From assembly GCA_963682025.1 (NCBI GenBank), contig OY821519.1:106252099-106316098 (forward strand): DNA of 64,000 nt, written 5' to 3'. The stretch comes from Cordilura impudica. Lineage: Eukaryota > Arthropoda > Insecta > Diptera > Scathophagidae. Shown here in pieces: positions 34,663 to 46,679 of this stretch. The notes beneath the pieces are model-generated. The model was given only the letters and a program-made list of their open reading frames with translations. It did no database searches and was not told where the DNA came from. The position numbers and the translations under genes are program-made. Position 1 is the first letter of the stretch; every line of letters starts with the position of its first letter.

Positions 34663-35373
34663 ACGAAAAATTCAAAAAAAAAAAAAAAACCATAGATACG
34701 CATACAACTGGCAAGAAATTTCGTAAAAGAAAATTGCATCATCCAACTAATTTCGAATGAAAAAAACACTTTTATCGGGCTTGAAATAACGGAATTTAAA
34801 ATTTTGTTTTTTCCGTATTCAGGCGAATTCAAATTTATTTTACTATTACTAGTTTTTGCAGCAATTTTGGCAAATGAGTTATTATAACTTGACATCCAGA
34901 ATTCAAAGGATTAGACTATAAGTTGTGATATAAGTCTGATTACATTTCTTATAAAACTATAAATATTTATGTTGGAAAAATGTAATATTTTTCCTAGAAC
35001 TAGTAACCTGCCATATGTCAAAATGACCTTAATTTGGCAAAATACAAGAAACATACCTTTTGTTCCTAAATCAGAAAATTAATTTTAATAACCCAAATGA
35101 ATTTTGAGAATTTTTTAGATTTTTTGAAGATTTCGACGGGATCACTGAAATTGTTTAGTTATGAAATATATTTATTTTTATAACATTCTTCTGTTGCTTT
35201 ATTAAAAAAAAAAAAAACAAACAGGTAAATCAATCGGAAAATAAAATAAAGCAAGTGAGAGGGATAAATTCGGCTGCGCCTCTACATGGGTTTGACATTT
35301 ACATAAATATCTCGACTTATTGCACTTTTCATAACAAATGGACATATCTTGGCACAGTGATAACAGATCAATT
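34663..35373. other. AT-rich spacer
   Basis: No gene or known repeat seen. A short tract near 35273 (aattcggctgcgcctctaca) is a little richer in GC. Confidence 0.4.
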
Positions 35374-35538
35374 TTTTTTTTTTCATCATATTTATTTATT
35401 GGATCTTCACAAAATTTAAGTGAACTAACAATAAGTATTCAAATCTTAAAGCTAAATATTGACATTAAATCCAGCCAGTGCCAGACAAAACTTCAAGGGC
35501 TCAGCGATTAAATGTGATCTGGAGCATTTACAGCAATT

Positions 35539-36093
35539 TTATTGTACCAAGTCTGCCGTGTCCAGTCTTCTAAGTCGTAGATGGCCACGGTTATTTAATA
35601 AATTCCGAGCAAGTGTATTAGGGTGTGTTTCAAGTCTTTTCATATATCTTCCGCAGTATTTTTTGATCTCACTTTTGATAAGTTGGACGTACAGATCCTT
35701 ATGTATGTTAGAATTTCTCACGTACCAAGGTGCATTTGTGATCAGTCTTAACAGTCTGTTTTGCCTTCTTTGTATTTTTTCAACATTGAAAGCCGAGGCA
35801 GTTCCCCATAGCTGAATACCATAGCTCCATATGGGTTTTATAATCGAGTTGTAAATCTGTAATTTACAGTCTAAGCTAAGTTTAGAGTTTCTACCTATAA
35901 GCCATGTTAGTTGTACAGTTTTCAATTTCATTTGGGTAATTTTAGCATCTATATGAGTTTTCCATGTAATTCGACGGTCAAGATGAATGCCCAGATATTT
36001 AACATGTGTGTTCTGGGGTATATTATGATCATTAATACTAACCGTTGGATAAGATTCCCTTCTTAAGGTAAACGTAATATGAATGCATTTTTG
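35539..36093 (-). pseudogene. Jockey-clade ORF2: C-terminal domain
   Basis: Continues in the same frame as RT after the stop: KCIHITFTLR, VKYLGIHLDRRITWKTHI, then LWGTASAFNVEKIQRRQNR and 'APWYVRNSNIHKDLYV', the standard thumb and tail of Jockey-clade proteins. Ends at a natural-looking stop at 35539, about 165 bp from the poly(A). Confidence 0.85.
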
Positions 36094-37071
36094 TTAATTT
36101 ACTTTAATTTTCCATTTCTCTAACCAAGCTTCTAACTGAGAGATGTTAGTTTGTAATCTTTGAGACGCTATTGTTGGGTTCTCATGAACACTTAAGATTG
36201 CCGTGTCATCAGCAAAAGTTGAAGTGTGGGTATAAACATTTGTTGGTAAATCTGAAGTATAGAGTAAATACAATAATGGCCCCAAAATACTGCCCTGTGG
36301 AACTCCGGCATTTATATTTTGTGGGGTGCTTATAAAACTATTTTCTTTAACAGTAAACTGCCTGCCTTTGATGTAGCTTTCTAAGAGCTTGTGTGTATTG
36401 GGTGGTAGCAAGCGTTTAATTTTAAAGAGTAAACCCTCATGCCAAACTTTGTCAAATGCTTGTGAAACATCGATAAAAAGGGCAGAGCAGTATTTCTTTT
36501 CTTCAAAAGCCTTTCTGATAACAGTAACCAGCCTGTATACTTGCTCAATGGTGCTGTGCTGTTTTCTAAACCCGAACTGGTGATCTGGTATTGAATTGTT
36601 TTGTTGAACGGCTAAGGTTAAGTTATCCACGAACAATTTTTCAAACAGCTTTGACATGTTCGACAAAAGACTGATTGGTCTATACGACTCGACTTTTGTA
36701 TTATCTTTGCCCGGCTTGGCTATCATTGTGACAAGGGAAACTTTCCATTCTGAGGGATAACATTCAAGACGTAAAATAGCATTGAAAATATAAAGAATTA
36801 TTATTAAAGCCACCCGGGGTAATTCTAAAAGCATCTTATTACTAATTTTATCGATCCCTGGTGCTTTTTTTGGGTTTAAGTCAACAATTGCCCTTTCGAC
36901 CTCTTGCATTTTAAATCTGATTGGATTAGCTGTTTCGTTCTGGGGTATAAGAGTTGGCAACTCTACTATATTTTGTGAAATGTTAGGGGTGAGCACATTT
37001 TTTAAGTGTTCTACAAACAACTCTCCTTTTTCAGAAACCTTGCGAGCCCATTCCCCATTTGGCTTTCGCAA
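36094..37071 (-). pseudogene. Jockey-clade ORF2: reverse transcriptase part
   Basis: RT blocks in order: NPKKAPGIDKISNKML, WKVSLVTMIAKPGKD, YRPISLLSNMSKLFEK, DHQFGFRKQHSTIEQV, CSALFIDVSQAFDKVWHEGL (first Asp), INAGVPQGSILGPLLY and STFADDTAILS with the FADD pair, then KWKIKVN and a TAA at 36094-36096. The catalytic residues are all present. The stop is in frame with the C-terminal domain, so it is a single substitution away from continuity. Confidence 0.88.
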
Positions 37072-37097
37072 AGGAGGCTTACTTATGGCTGGTCTAT

Positions 37098-38162
37098 TTA
37101 GACCTTTTGTAGCATGCCATAATGAGTAGTCAGTATTTGGGGTAGAGTCAAAATTTCAAGGTATGCATTTAGTGATGCGATTTTCTTAGATTGTAGCAGT
37201 CTCTGTAGATTTTTTGTAGATTCCCTCAATTGAGCTTTAAGTTGTGGAGATCTGTGTCGTTGCCACTCTCTTCGGAGTCTACGCTTTTCATTCAGTAGTT
37301 GTTCGACATCTGCAGATGAAATAGTATATGGCCTGGTGTATCGTGAGTGTTTAGTTGCGAGTTGCTCAGCTGTTTTAAGATTTAATTCAAGATTTTTGAT
37401 GGAGAGGTCGATATCGTTAGGTGTTCTTAGCGGAATATTTTCTGTACAATGGGTACTAATAAATTTTTTATATTTTAACCAGTTTGTTATTCTGGAACTC
37501 GGGTGAACAACATTGTTAGGGTTCAAAATGGTAAGAATTGTGGGAGTGTGGTCAGATGAGAGTTGCAGTGATGATTCTACTTGTACAAGTTGTCTGGACA
37601 CCCCCTTTGATAAACAGAAGTCTATTAGATCTGGTATTTTTTGCCGATCAGTCGGCCAGTAAGTGGGTTCTCTTTCGGAAATAACTTCCATGCTCAATTT
37701 TGAAATAGTTTCAAATAATACACGACCTTTTGGGGTAATCAGCCTCGATCCCCAAAAAGGATGCTTGGCATTATAGTCGTCAGCTGCCAGAAAGCGTGGT
37801 CCCAGTGATTTAAAGAAATGTGTATATTTTTCCGCTGTTATTGTGAATCTCGGTGGTGAATAAATTGATGAGATCACCAGGTCCTTGCCAAAATCTCCGA
37901 GACACACCGATGTCGTTTGAAGATAGTCTTCACGAAGTTCTGGCATTACATAGTGTTTCATTCGAGATTTAATGAGAATCGCCGAGCCTCCACATGCTCT
38001 GTTCCTCGGGTCTTTTGTGTCATACAAAGTATATCCGTGTATTGCGAATATACTTCTTGGTGTTAATGAGTCTATTTTTTTGTTTCTCAGAAAGTATTCA
38101 AGCTCGTTTTTATGTTGGCGTATGCCGTTTGCGTTCCAGAAACATATTTTTAGGCTATTCAT
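37098..38162 (-). pseudogene. Jockey-clade ORF2: endonuclease part, catalytic Glu deleted
   Basis: Starts MNSLKICFWNANGI, the usual ORF2 start with the Asn of the endonuclease. It continues GGSAILIKS, ISSIYSPPR, AADDYNAKHPFWGS (Asp/Asn/His motif) and SSDHTPTIL (terminal Asp/His). Between KKID (residue 31) and LTPRS the family has about seven residues that include the catalytic Glu; here KKIDS runs straight into LTPRS, so this copy should be unable to nick DNA. The frame leaves the RT frame near 37150, where 'ctt gaa attttgac' has lost one base; the other frame continues TPNTDYSLWHATK. Confidence 0.85.
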
Positions 38163-38278
38163 GGTTTATTTAGTACTGCCTGTAATAACATAGACTGCAT
38201 TCTCATCATCTCTTGCATCATATTGTTTATTGAGCTAGTAAAGGTATTAATTGTTTTGACTAGAGTGTCTAGTGTTGA

Positions 38279-38530
38279 CTAAAGTTTACTAAAATTTTGC
38301 ATTTGTGGTTGAACATTATCTGGACTAGCTTGGGTTTTTGTGTGAGGTTGAGTATTCGGGTTAGTATTTTGTGGGTTTGGTTGAGCATTTGAGTATGAGC
38401 GAGCATTGATTTTGCTCTGATCGTTTTGCGATAAATTAGGGTATTGGGTTAGTGAGGTATGGGTACGTGAAGCTTGTCCTCTATAGGGAACAGAGCGCAG
38501 ATCTATTGATTTGGAAATAATGACAAACAA
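38279..38530 (-). pseudogene. Jockey-clade ORF1 (gag-like), C-terminal fragment
   Basis: The open piece is Gln/Asn/Pro/Thr-rich (SYSNAQPNPQNTNPNTQ), like the low-complexity tail of Jockey ORF1. After its stop, the sequence down to 38165 reads as the Met-rich end typical of these proteins (INNMMQEMMRMQSMLLQAVL) in a shifted frame. The RNA-binding CCHC fingers are not present, since the element is cut short at about 38540. Confidence 0.65.
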
Positions 38531-38540
38531 TATTTTATAC

Positions 38541-38690
38541 TAGCAGATCCCAGAGCTCGAAATTCTAGTGCAAATTCTAGGAAATTTTATTTTTTAATTT
38601 AATAAATAATTTTATATGACCCTAAAGTCATGCTGATCAATTTTAGCCAATTCACAATTCAACACTTTTTACTGTCGTTATAGTCGCTGT
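38541..38690 (+). repeat. Dispersed repeat, second copy of the 15603 family
   Basis: 'actagcagatcccagagctcgaaattctagtgc' and the following 'aattttatttttt..aatttaat' run parallel to 15603-15700. Later 'aattcacaattcaacac' matches 15766-15778. The Jockey LINE abuts its start, so it may have inserted at the edge of this repeat. Confidence 0.55.
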
Positions 38691-38935
38691 CCAAAATTAT
38701 TAAATTCAACACAAAGCTGTTTGCAAACACATTAACAAATTTAATAAATACACACACAGCACTGCATAATTTTATGTATGTGTTAGTAGCAACTTTAAAT
38801 GCATTCTGCTCCAAAAAAAAAAAAAAAAAAAACAAATTGCAAAAGTGTAAAAATCTGTAAATCTGGTGGACAGCTAAAAGGAAATCACTTTCAAATGAGC
38901 AATGTTTGGTCAAAATAGGATTAAAACTGAAATAA
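38691..38935 (-). repeat. 250-bp dispersed repeat, copy 1
   Basis: Reverse complement of 42720-42965. Shared blocks: 'ttttagctgtc.acca', a T-run, 'ggag.a.tgc..ttaaagttgctactaacacatac', 'aaaattat.ca.tgct' and 'tgtatttattaaattt'. No protein or tidy ends. Confidence 0.6.
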
Positions 38936-38984
38936 TTACTTCGGTCAAAAGAAATCGCCTTGGCTATTAATATTACAGATTATA

Positions 38985-39310
38985 TTATATTATGGATGGA
39001 CGGATAGGTGGACATCGCTATATCTACTCGAGTTCTTATAAGGATAAAGAATATATATATAACTTATGGAGTCGCAAATGGATGTCTTAATGCGTTATAG
39101 TGGTGTGGAGGGTATAAAAAATTATATTTCATAGCCTAATTATAATCTGCACAGAGTATGCAGAGGGTATATATCAGCTTGTCATTCCGTGTGTAATAAT
39201 TACAAAAAGTATGGACTCCAGTAAATATGTATGTTATTTATCATTATAGCAACCGGAGTTGATATAGCGATGTCCGTCTGTCCATCTGTGGTAATCGCTA
39301 TCTCGTCCTC
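38985..39310. repeat. Two inverted fragments of a second (GTCC)-bearing fly repeat
   Basis: 38990-39118 reads 'ggacggataggtggacatcgctatatc' to 'atggagtcgcaaatggatgtcttaatgcg'. 39160-39300 reads the other way: 'gggtatatatcagcttgtcattccgtgtgtaa' to 'gatatagcgatgtccgtctgtcc'. These match a repeat I know from many fly genomes, distinct from the INE family above. Both are decayed. Confidence 0.5.
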
Positions 39311-39845
39311 AATAGGTCAAGTGGGATACATCACTGATAGCCTGAACAGGTCTTTATTTTAAATCATCAAAATCTCGAGATTTCAATGAAAATGTAAAAA
39401 AAATACTAGAAAAATATGATTTGTTATATTTTGATCTTGTCAATGTTGTTATTATATTGTTATTGTTATTGTGGTAGCATTTGCATAATGATTGAGCTAT
39501 TTTTTGTACCCTAAACCACCTATACTCACCCTTTTAAGGCGAAAGGCTGAAAAGGTTGGCCAGTGGATTAGCTACTGACGAAGAGCATTGTTTCAGCATC
39601 AGTGCTGGTATATGTGTTTAATTGACGGTGGGTGTTGCCGATTTTGATGAAACTTAGCATGCACTTTTTTTATTATAGTGGATTGTATGGGCTGTGGTCA
39701 GTGGGCGTGTCAACTTTGATGAAATTCCATTCTTTCTTAATTTTGTCAATATAATGTTCGTTGCCAACTTTCAATGTTCTAGGATCATTCCTTAGTGTTG
39801 GCACAAAAAAGTATGAAGCCATCCCACTGTGCGTCGTAGGGAAAT
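39311..39845. other. Non-coding stretch
   Basis: No gene. Contains 'cagtgggcgtg' type phrases common in fly dispersed repeats. Confidence 0.35.
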
Positions 39846-41575
39846 ATTATATACTAGATATAACCCGGTGTGCTTCGCTACCCCCTCCCACCGAATCGTA
39901 ATGAAAGGGCTCACGCAAAGTCCCAATGCTCTCGCTATTACACTAATTCAGATATATCACATTTAATACTAAGTTTGTATGGGAGTGCCACGCGCATTTA
40001 TCCAATCCCGCCTACTTTTTTGTCTGACTACTCACGTTAATAATAGATGACCTGAGACAAATTTGCAAAGCTCTCTCTATCATATTACTTAATATAAGTA
40101 TTTGATATTAAAAATTTATTTTGTATGGGGGGTGTCACGCCCACTGAAAATATTAAAAAAAAACAGCCTGTAGCACTTCCACTACCTGCGGTAAGACTCT
40201 GAGAAAATTTCAGGAAGATCAGATGAGTAGTTACGGAGATTACCTCCTACAAACAAACAAATAAACACACATTACCTCTTTATTATGCTAGTATAGATTA
40301 GGTTAGTATAGATAGATTTTTTATTTCGATACTTGCTGACATACAATGTTTTTTGTTTTTTCATTCGGTACAACAATTATCAGACATTTCGGCGTTCCTA
40401 CCCTGGATCAAGGCACATGTAGCTGCCCATGAGAAGGACATGGATTCCAAATTAGATCTGGCCACACTTAACTATTGGCTTTAAGCTTAAAATGTCATTT
40501 GATAATTTTTCTTTTTAGCGATTTTTGATTTTGCCCATTTTTGATTTTGAAGATTTTTGTTTTTGGGCGATTTTTATTTTTTGCGATTTTTGGCTTTGGC
40601 GATTTTTTTTTTGACTACTCCCATTAATATCTGATGGACTCGTGCAAAATGTCGAGTCTTTCCCTTTTATAGTACACAAGTTATATGATATTAGATTTCT
40701 ACTTTGCATGGGCGGTGCTACGCCCACTGCTTCGATCACGCCCATTTTTTGTTCGACTAATCATACAAAGAACCTATGGGCTCACGCAAAGCCACAAAGC
40801 TCTCTCGTTTACAGTACTCCAGATATTTGACATTAAATAGTTACTTTGCATGGGGAGTGCCACGCCCATTGGTGTGAATCCGTCAATTTTTTGTCCGACA
40901 ACTCATAGTAAGATCTGATGGGTTCGTGTAAAGTATCAAAGCTTCACTTTTTTTAGCACACCAGTTATATGATATCATACATTTACTTTGTACGGGCGGT
41001 GCCACGGCCACTGCTCCGATCACGCCCATTTTGTGTGTAACTAATCACATGAATAACTTATGAGCTCACGCAAAGTCCCAAGTCCCTTACTATTACAGTA
41101 CTCCAGATATATGGTATTTTATATTTACTTTGTATGGTAGGTGCCACGCCTATTGGTCCGATACTGCCCATTTTTTGTCCGACTACTCACATTAATAATA
41201 GGTGACATCAGACAAATTCGTAAAGCTCTCTCTATCGCAGTACTCGAGATATATAATATTGAATTATTACTTGTATGGGAGGTACCACGCCCTCTTATCC
41301 GATCCCGTCTATTTCCGGCGTAGCTACTAATATTAACAATAGGTGACCTCACACAAATTTGAAAAGCTCTCCCTTTCATAATACTCAATATATGTATATG
41401 ATATTAAAAATTTACTTTGTGTGGTAGGTGCCGCGCCCACCAAAACTATTTAAAAAATTTCAGGAAGATCAGATGGGTAGTTACGGAGATTACCTCCTAC
41501 AAACAAACAAACAAACACACATTGCCTCTTTATAATATTAGTATAGATTAGTATAGTTTAGTATATTAGTATAGA
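39846..41575 (+). repeat. 'Gtatgggaggtgccacgccc' modular repeat, two long copies
   Basis: The first copy (39846-40305) opens 'ctagatataacccggtgtgcttcgctacccc' and ends 'acctcctacaaacaaac', 'acattacctctttattat'. The second (about 40610-41575) has five or six modules of about 180-190 bp, then the same end. Modules vary in 'cttatccgatcccg' versus 'ctgctccgatcacgcccatttttt'. Between the copies lies a (gcgatttttgattttg)n tract (40500-40612), also found next to this family at 48575. Confidence 0.65.
40500..40612 (+). repeat. (GCGATTTTTGATTTTG)n simple-sequence tract
   Basis: Irregular repeat of gatttttgattttg/gcgatttttg units. The same unit forms the longer tract at 48575-48920. Confidence 0.75.
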
Positions 41576-42719
41576 TTATTTTATCACTGCAACAGCCATA
41601 CGTATTTGGATATTCTGATCGATAAACTCGAAATTTTGGCAGAGAACATAAACTAGCGTATATCTCGGAATATAAGCATCGTAGGCGCGTTACAGCTAAC
41701 TAGTAATCTACGGTCAATGCTGTTTGATAGAAAAAATTTAAATAAAATAAAAATTCGTGGTTTTATTAGAAGCATGTTTAAGTTCTCCGTCAACTATATT
41801 GGCATAGGTTACTCTTTATGGTTACTATAATTCAATAAATAAAACTTATCTGAAGCAAAAACTCAGGAGAATCACAGAATGCAATTTTCCCCGTTGTAAC
41901 CCTTTCATCTATGAACCATCTAATTCATTTCAGTTTTTCTTTTTGCTTAAAAAGATCATACTTCATAGTAAGTAATGCTGGTATTTTGTCCACATACAAT
42001 AAATTCGGTATATGAATTCCCCAAGAGAGATTGATGGAAAACAAAACAATAAAAACTCTACTTATGTGACTGTTAAACAAAAAGCTAAGAAATGTCAAAA
42101 ATTATAAAGTTATTGCAGAAAAAATCAAAACTTTTGTTTTTAGTTATTAAAAATAAAATAAGCAATAAACTTGTATTATTACTTATTTTTTTTTTTAAAC
42201 AATAAAATAAACTTTTTAAACATTTTTTTACGAAACATATACACACAAGTACATACATACATATTTATGTTATAAGATTTGAGTGACATTTTAAGTTTAT
42301 TAAAAAGTTTATATTTTGCTATAGTTCGCAACAAAAAAAAAAAAAAAACGAAAAACAAACATGTTACGAACATTTTGTGGTGATTCCAAAAATGATACTA
42401 AATTAAACTTAGTTTATGTCTTAAAAATATTTTAAAAAAATTAAAAGTATTTACAAATTCACACACACTGGAAAGGTTAATTTAAGTCTATAGTCACTTG
42501 AGTGCTTGGTTAGACGAAACTAACTAATAATCACGTTAGTGTATTGTTCTATATATTTAATAAAATTTTGTTTGTGCGAATACTTTAAAACCAAATCTCT
42601 AATGGTACATAACATACACAATCATATACATATAATCGCTATTCATACTTAAGGTGACCATATTTGAAAAACATAGATATTAACAAAAACAATATTCTAA
42701 GTTTCTTCGTCTATATCTA
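41576..42719. other. AT-rich stretch, no gene seen
   Basis: Over 1.1 kb without domain or recognised repeat. Confidence 0.4.
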
Positions 42720-42965
42720 TTAGATGTCTATAATATTAATAGGTAAGGCGATTTCCTGTGACCCATCATGTATCAAACAGTTTTTTTTCCCAATTTCTAA
42801 GAAACGTATCTTGTTTGAAAGGTATTTCGTTTTAGCTGTCTACCATATTGACAGACTTACGCCATCTGGAACATTTTTTTGGAGTAATGCTCATTTGAAG
42901 TTGCTACTAACACATACGTAAAATTATACAATGCTATACGTGTATTTATTAAATTTATTAGTGTG
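42720..42965 (+). repeat. 250-bp dispersed repeat, copy 2
   Basis: Plus-strand partner of 38691-38935, aligned over 'tttgaaag..atttc.ttttagctgtc.acc' through 'ttgctactaacacatacgtaaaattat' to 'tgtatttattaaatttatta'. Confidence 0.6.
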
Positions 42966-43254
42966 TATGTAAAATAAATAAATAAGAGTGTTTCCCTCAT
43001 TCACAATAGCAACTGTGTTGAATTGGAAAATTATTTCGGACATAGGCCAATAACGCAATCGATATCTGAAAAGTGATGAATTGTGAATTGTCTTATAAAA
43101 TAATTTATTAAATGTAAAAATAAAATTTCCTATAATTTGCAAGGAAGCAAGGAAAGCCCATAAGATGTTTGTTAGCAAAAAAGTAGAAGACATATTGAAA
43201 TTAGCTCTCAAAATACGCGGTAAAAAAACAGACCGGTTAGCTGAGTACTCAGAC

Positions 43255-43775
43255 ATTTAGGAGCGAAAAGGCTTTAAAATATACAAAGTTCAAAAATTGA
43301 ACCAATTTGGAGGGCAAAAACAGAACACGGAAATTAGAAACGTGTTTTAATAGATTATAATCCTGCCGCATAATGGCAGTTTTTTCGCAGCTCCCTGGTC
43401 AAAATTTGTATTGCTTGAGGAAATGTTGAAGACAAATAAGAACCCAAAAGCAAACAAATTAAAAAAAAAAGAAAAAAGTTCCTGGTATGACAAGCAATAT
43501 GCAGTTGCAGTAAAAGTAAAAGTCATTTCTCACAACGGGCTCTATAAATACAGATATTTATATATTTTTGGCCCTATTGGGCATCCGGTCACTACAGTAA
43601 GAAAAGTCATAACAGTTACAAGAACAAGAGCGGTAAATGCTGCAAACGTGTCCGGAACTTAGCCCAGTAGAGAGATATTGGGCTCTTATGAAAAGGGAGT
43701 TAAAGAGCACAAAAATGCTAACCCAAAATTTAGAAGCTTTTAAACGGCGACGGCCTACCTGCACCTAAAAATTGA
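43255..43775 (+). pseudogene. Remnant of an IS630/Tc1-type transposase, DD37E-like
   Basis: The frame around 43640-43765 gives CPELSPVERYWALMKRELKS and later 'NLEAFKRRR', matching the last catalytic Glu region (CPELRPIE.YWA..KRELK) of DD37E-type transposases. Before it, 43260-43340 gives GFKIYKVQKLNQFGGQKQN, like the N-terminal KVQK.PNR..KQN block. The middle is garbled or deleted. No terminal repeats found. It is not the same subfamily as 50330-51619 (CPEL versus VPQL before RPIE). Confidence 0.5.
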
Positions 43776-43992
43776 CGGAAGCTACTATTAAATACATAAT
43801 GGAAGCATTAATATATTTTCAATTAAATAAAAAAAAATCGAACCTAGGCTCAATGGTTTCTTTATTTTTATACTTTACGTATGTTAAAATTTTTAGATCT
43901 AACTCTTCATTCATAGTTGCTTCGCAATTCCCCGGAGACACAAATTATATATAAACATATTTATAAGCAGATTAATAAAGATTCGGATGTAT

Positions 43993-44561
43993 CAAAATAA
44001 GAAACATTGCCCAAGGAACCATACCTCTAAAACGAATTATGATGCCCCGACTTTTGATCTGTCTGTCTGTCTATCTGTCTGTCTGCCATGGGGCAACCCC
44101 ATTCACCCCATGCAATTGATCTGAAACTTGGCCCATAGTCTTGTTGTGACTACAGATTAATTTTGGGGTAGTCACGCAGAGTCACGCATAGCTATGGAGT
44201 GATCTAAAACTTATCTACCCTCATCCGATCGATATTTTTGAATAACACAACATAGTCAAGGCGTATGATTATTATTTATTAGCAGAGTAGAAAATACTTA
44301 TACATAGTCAGCCCAATTCTAAACAAAAATGGTGATTTTTTTTAAATGTTTGTATGGGGAACCCCCAGGGGGTTCCAGGGGGTGTGCCACTGGCATGGGT
44401 GGGTCGGACCTCCAAAGTTAGTGGGGGTCGATCATACATTTGGACTCGATTGGGACACTCTAAATGGGTCAAAGTGAGACAGACAGACAGACAGGTAAAA
44501 AGTTGGGATATCAGAATTCGTTTTAGAGGTATGGTTCCTCGGCAAAGTTTCTTATTTTGAT
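43993..44561. mobile_element. Foldback/MITE-like element with ~83-bp inverted ends
   Basis: Left end starts TCAAAATAAGAAACATTGCC; the right end is its reverse complement, ending cttattttga at 44561. The arms share 'aggaaccatacctctaaaacgaatt' and run into opposite-facing (GTCT)n and (GACA)n tracts. Inside, 44060-44235 is the reverse of the end of the 'gtgactgtgcgtgac' repeat (gggccaagtttcagatcaattg), and 44340-44480 is an unusual GC-rich patch (aacccccagggggttccagg). This suggests that family's full ends. Confidence 0.7.
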
Positions 44562-45490
44562 CCCTAGAATAGGATTTTCCTTGTCATTTGGGCAATTTTT
44601 AAATCGACCCGCCCTAGGGTATATATATGTGGGTTGAGTTTAAAACTCATTTTAATTAAAAATCTTTTGAGACGACGCTGTTAAAGATGCGTACTGTGAT
44701 TCCACAAACAATATACACATAATTGACTCAATTTTATCAGAAATACACAAAGTGAATCTGAAAACTTTTTGATGACTTATATCGGTTACTGAAGAGTTTA
44801 GCAAATAGGATAATATCACCTCCGTATAAATTAAATTATTGGGATAATGAGGTTATTGTTTTGAATGGCATATGTTGATAATAGTATTGGAGAATAGAAC
44901 AAATAATTAATCAAATGAAATTACTGAGAGATCTAATTTTAAAATACAATAAAAAACATTGTACACCATTTTTCAAAACACTCAAAAGAGTGTTCAGTTC
45001 AAGGCATTTTGTTAAGAAGGAAATACGCAATAAAATATCTTTAAAAACGGCAAATTCTTTAATGTACATGAATTATGGACTAGAGATTAAAAATGCTTGT
45101 CGCATTAATTAAAAAGCTTTATCCTATGTTTCTATTATAATTAATTTTCTTCAAACATATACTGACTCAAAATTTTATAATGGGGAAGAAAATGACAGGT
45201 ATAAGAAAAGTTTTCAACGTTTTTTTTTAAATATTTACAAACACTTTAAACGTTTCATTAAATCAATCAATACAATCAATATACAGTTTTGTTTTTCAAA
45301 TTAATATAAACAATTTTTTTTACAAACATCTAACTAGCTATTGAGTTACTTTCGAATTTAGCGTTTTAATGTTTTTTGAGATATTGTGTGGCGCTTTTTG
45401 CTTGGCAAAAGTTGACATCGCTGGAGTTTCTATTTCAGAAAGTCTGAACTTCATCGCAAATTTGTGCTGAGTCAATTATCTATGTGCGTC
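44562..45490. other. AT-rich stretch, no gene seen
   Basis: Nothing recognised; short frames only. Confidence 0.4.
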
Positions 45491-45800
45491 CCTATGCCTA
45501 ACTGTCTGTCTTTCCGTGTGTCTGTCTGTCTGTAGGTCCACGTAAACCTCGACGAGCGCTATTGAAATTGGTGAAAATTGGAGCATTTTTAAACCTGGTC
45601 CACAAACAAATGCGCTCTATGAAATCGACTTAAATTACCCGTAGATTGAAATGATCATATAGATCTTGGTCAAACTTTATTTCTAAGTGTTTATTATACC
45701 AATCGATCAGTGGTCCAAAAAAAAGCCATCTCCAATTAAATTTGTCAAAAAAAAAAAAAAAAAGTATTGAGCATATTTTTCCCAAATGTAGTCTGTTTAT
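45491..45800 (-). mobile_element. Degraded INE fragment (copy 11)
   Basis: Reverse orientation: 'gtctgtctgtctgtaggtcca', 'gcgctattgaaattggtgaaaattgg', 'tcatatagatcttggtcaaa' and 'ggtccaaaaaa' follow the family order. Both ends are lost. Confidence 0.65.
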
Positions 45801-46679
45801 ATTTAAGAAAAAAAAAATAATAATAAATAAACTAAACTGCCTTGTTTTACATGACTAACAGAACATAAAATTTAAAGCAAAAACTTTTTTTTGGGTTCGT
45901 TTTTTGTAAGTAAGCGGCAGATTTGCACAAACTTACAGTAGGGGCTGCAGTCAATTGTTCGCTACTGACACTGTAAATGAGATCATAAGTTCTAAATTTT
46001 TATTGGAATTGCAACAAATCTTAAAACATCGACCCGAAATTGATGCGCTGAAAAAGCTAAATCAAAATTGCGGGTTTTAATTGACTGGAATGTCATTTTT
46101 TGAAATATATAAACAAAACAACTATTATATTATTTTATTGTTACAGGCTACTCTGTCTAAGTTATTTCTTATCTAAGTTATTTCTTTTAAGAGAAAAACG
46201 ATTTTTTGAATTCAAAATATTTTTATTTTTTAGAATTGTAAAAAATGCGGTGTCAGCTAATATATTTTAGATCAACAAAAACTACACAGTTTCTAGAGAT
46301 AAGCCTTTCTAATCTCTTTATATATATGGAAAGTTTCACTAAAATATTCTTTTATGTTTTTTAATGCTTGAGATATTACTGAAATCCTTAATAAAACATA
46401 ATAATTTATATCCTTATATACCTGTGCCCTTATCAACATAAAAAAAATACAGCAAGACGCTGGGGCACAAAACAATTTTTTTTTTAATAATTAATGAATA
46501 AATATATAAAAAAATATCATGTGAGTCCGATCACTGGGGATATGTTTATACATCTTGTAATTAAAGAATTGTTATCGCACTGTTTTAAAATCAAGCAGAA
46601 ATCGTCATCTATATGTCACTTATAACAAATAACTGCAGGGGCTCGGCTTATATAAAAATATTTATTATTATTTATTACT
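45801..46679. other. AT-rich stretch, no gene seen
   Basis: Nothing recognised. Confidence 0.4.

Larger units (their letters stand above)
35374..38540 (-). mobile_element. Jockey-clade LINE, nearly full-length but 5'-truncated
   Basis: Minus-strand element: end of ORF1 (38530-38279), endonuclease (38162-37098), RT (37071-36094), C-terminal domain (36093-35539), 3' UTR and a poly(A) tail seen as a T-run at 35372-35384 on the plus strand. Possible short duplication cagatc (35366 and 38543). Only one frameshift, one in-frame stop and a small deletion break ORF2, so it is one of the younger insertions here. Confidence 0.88.
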
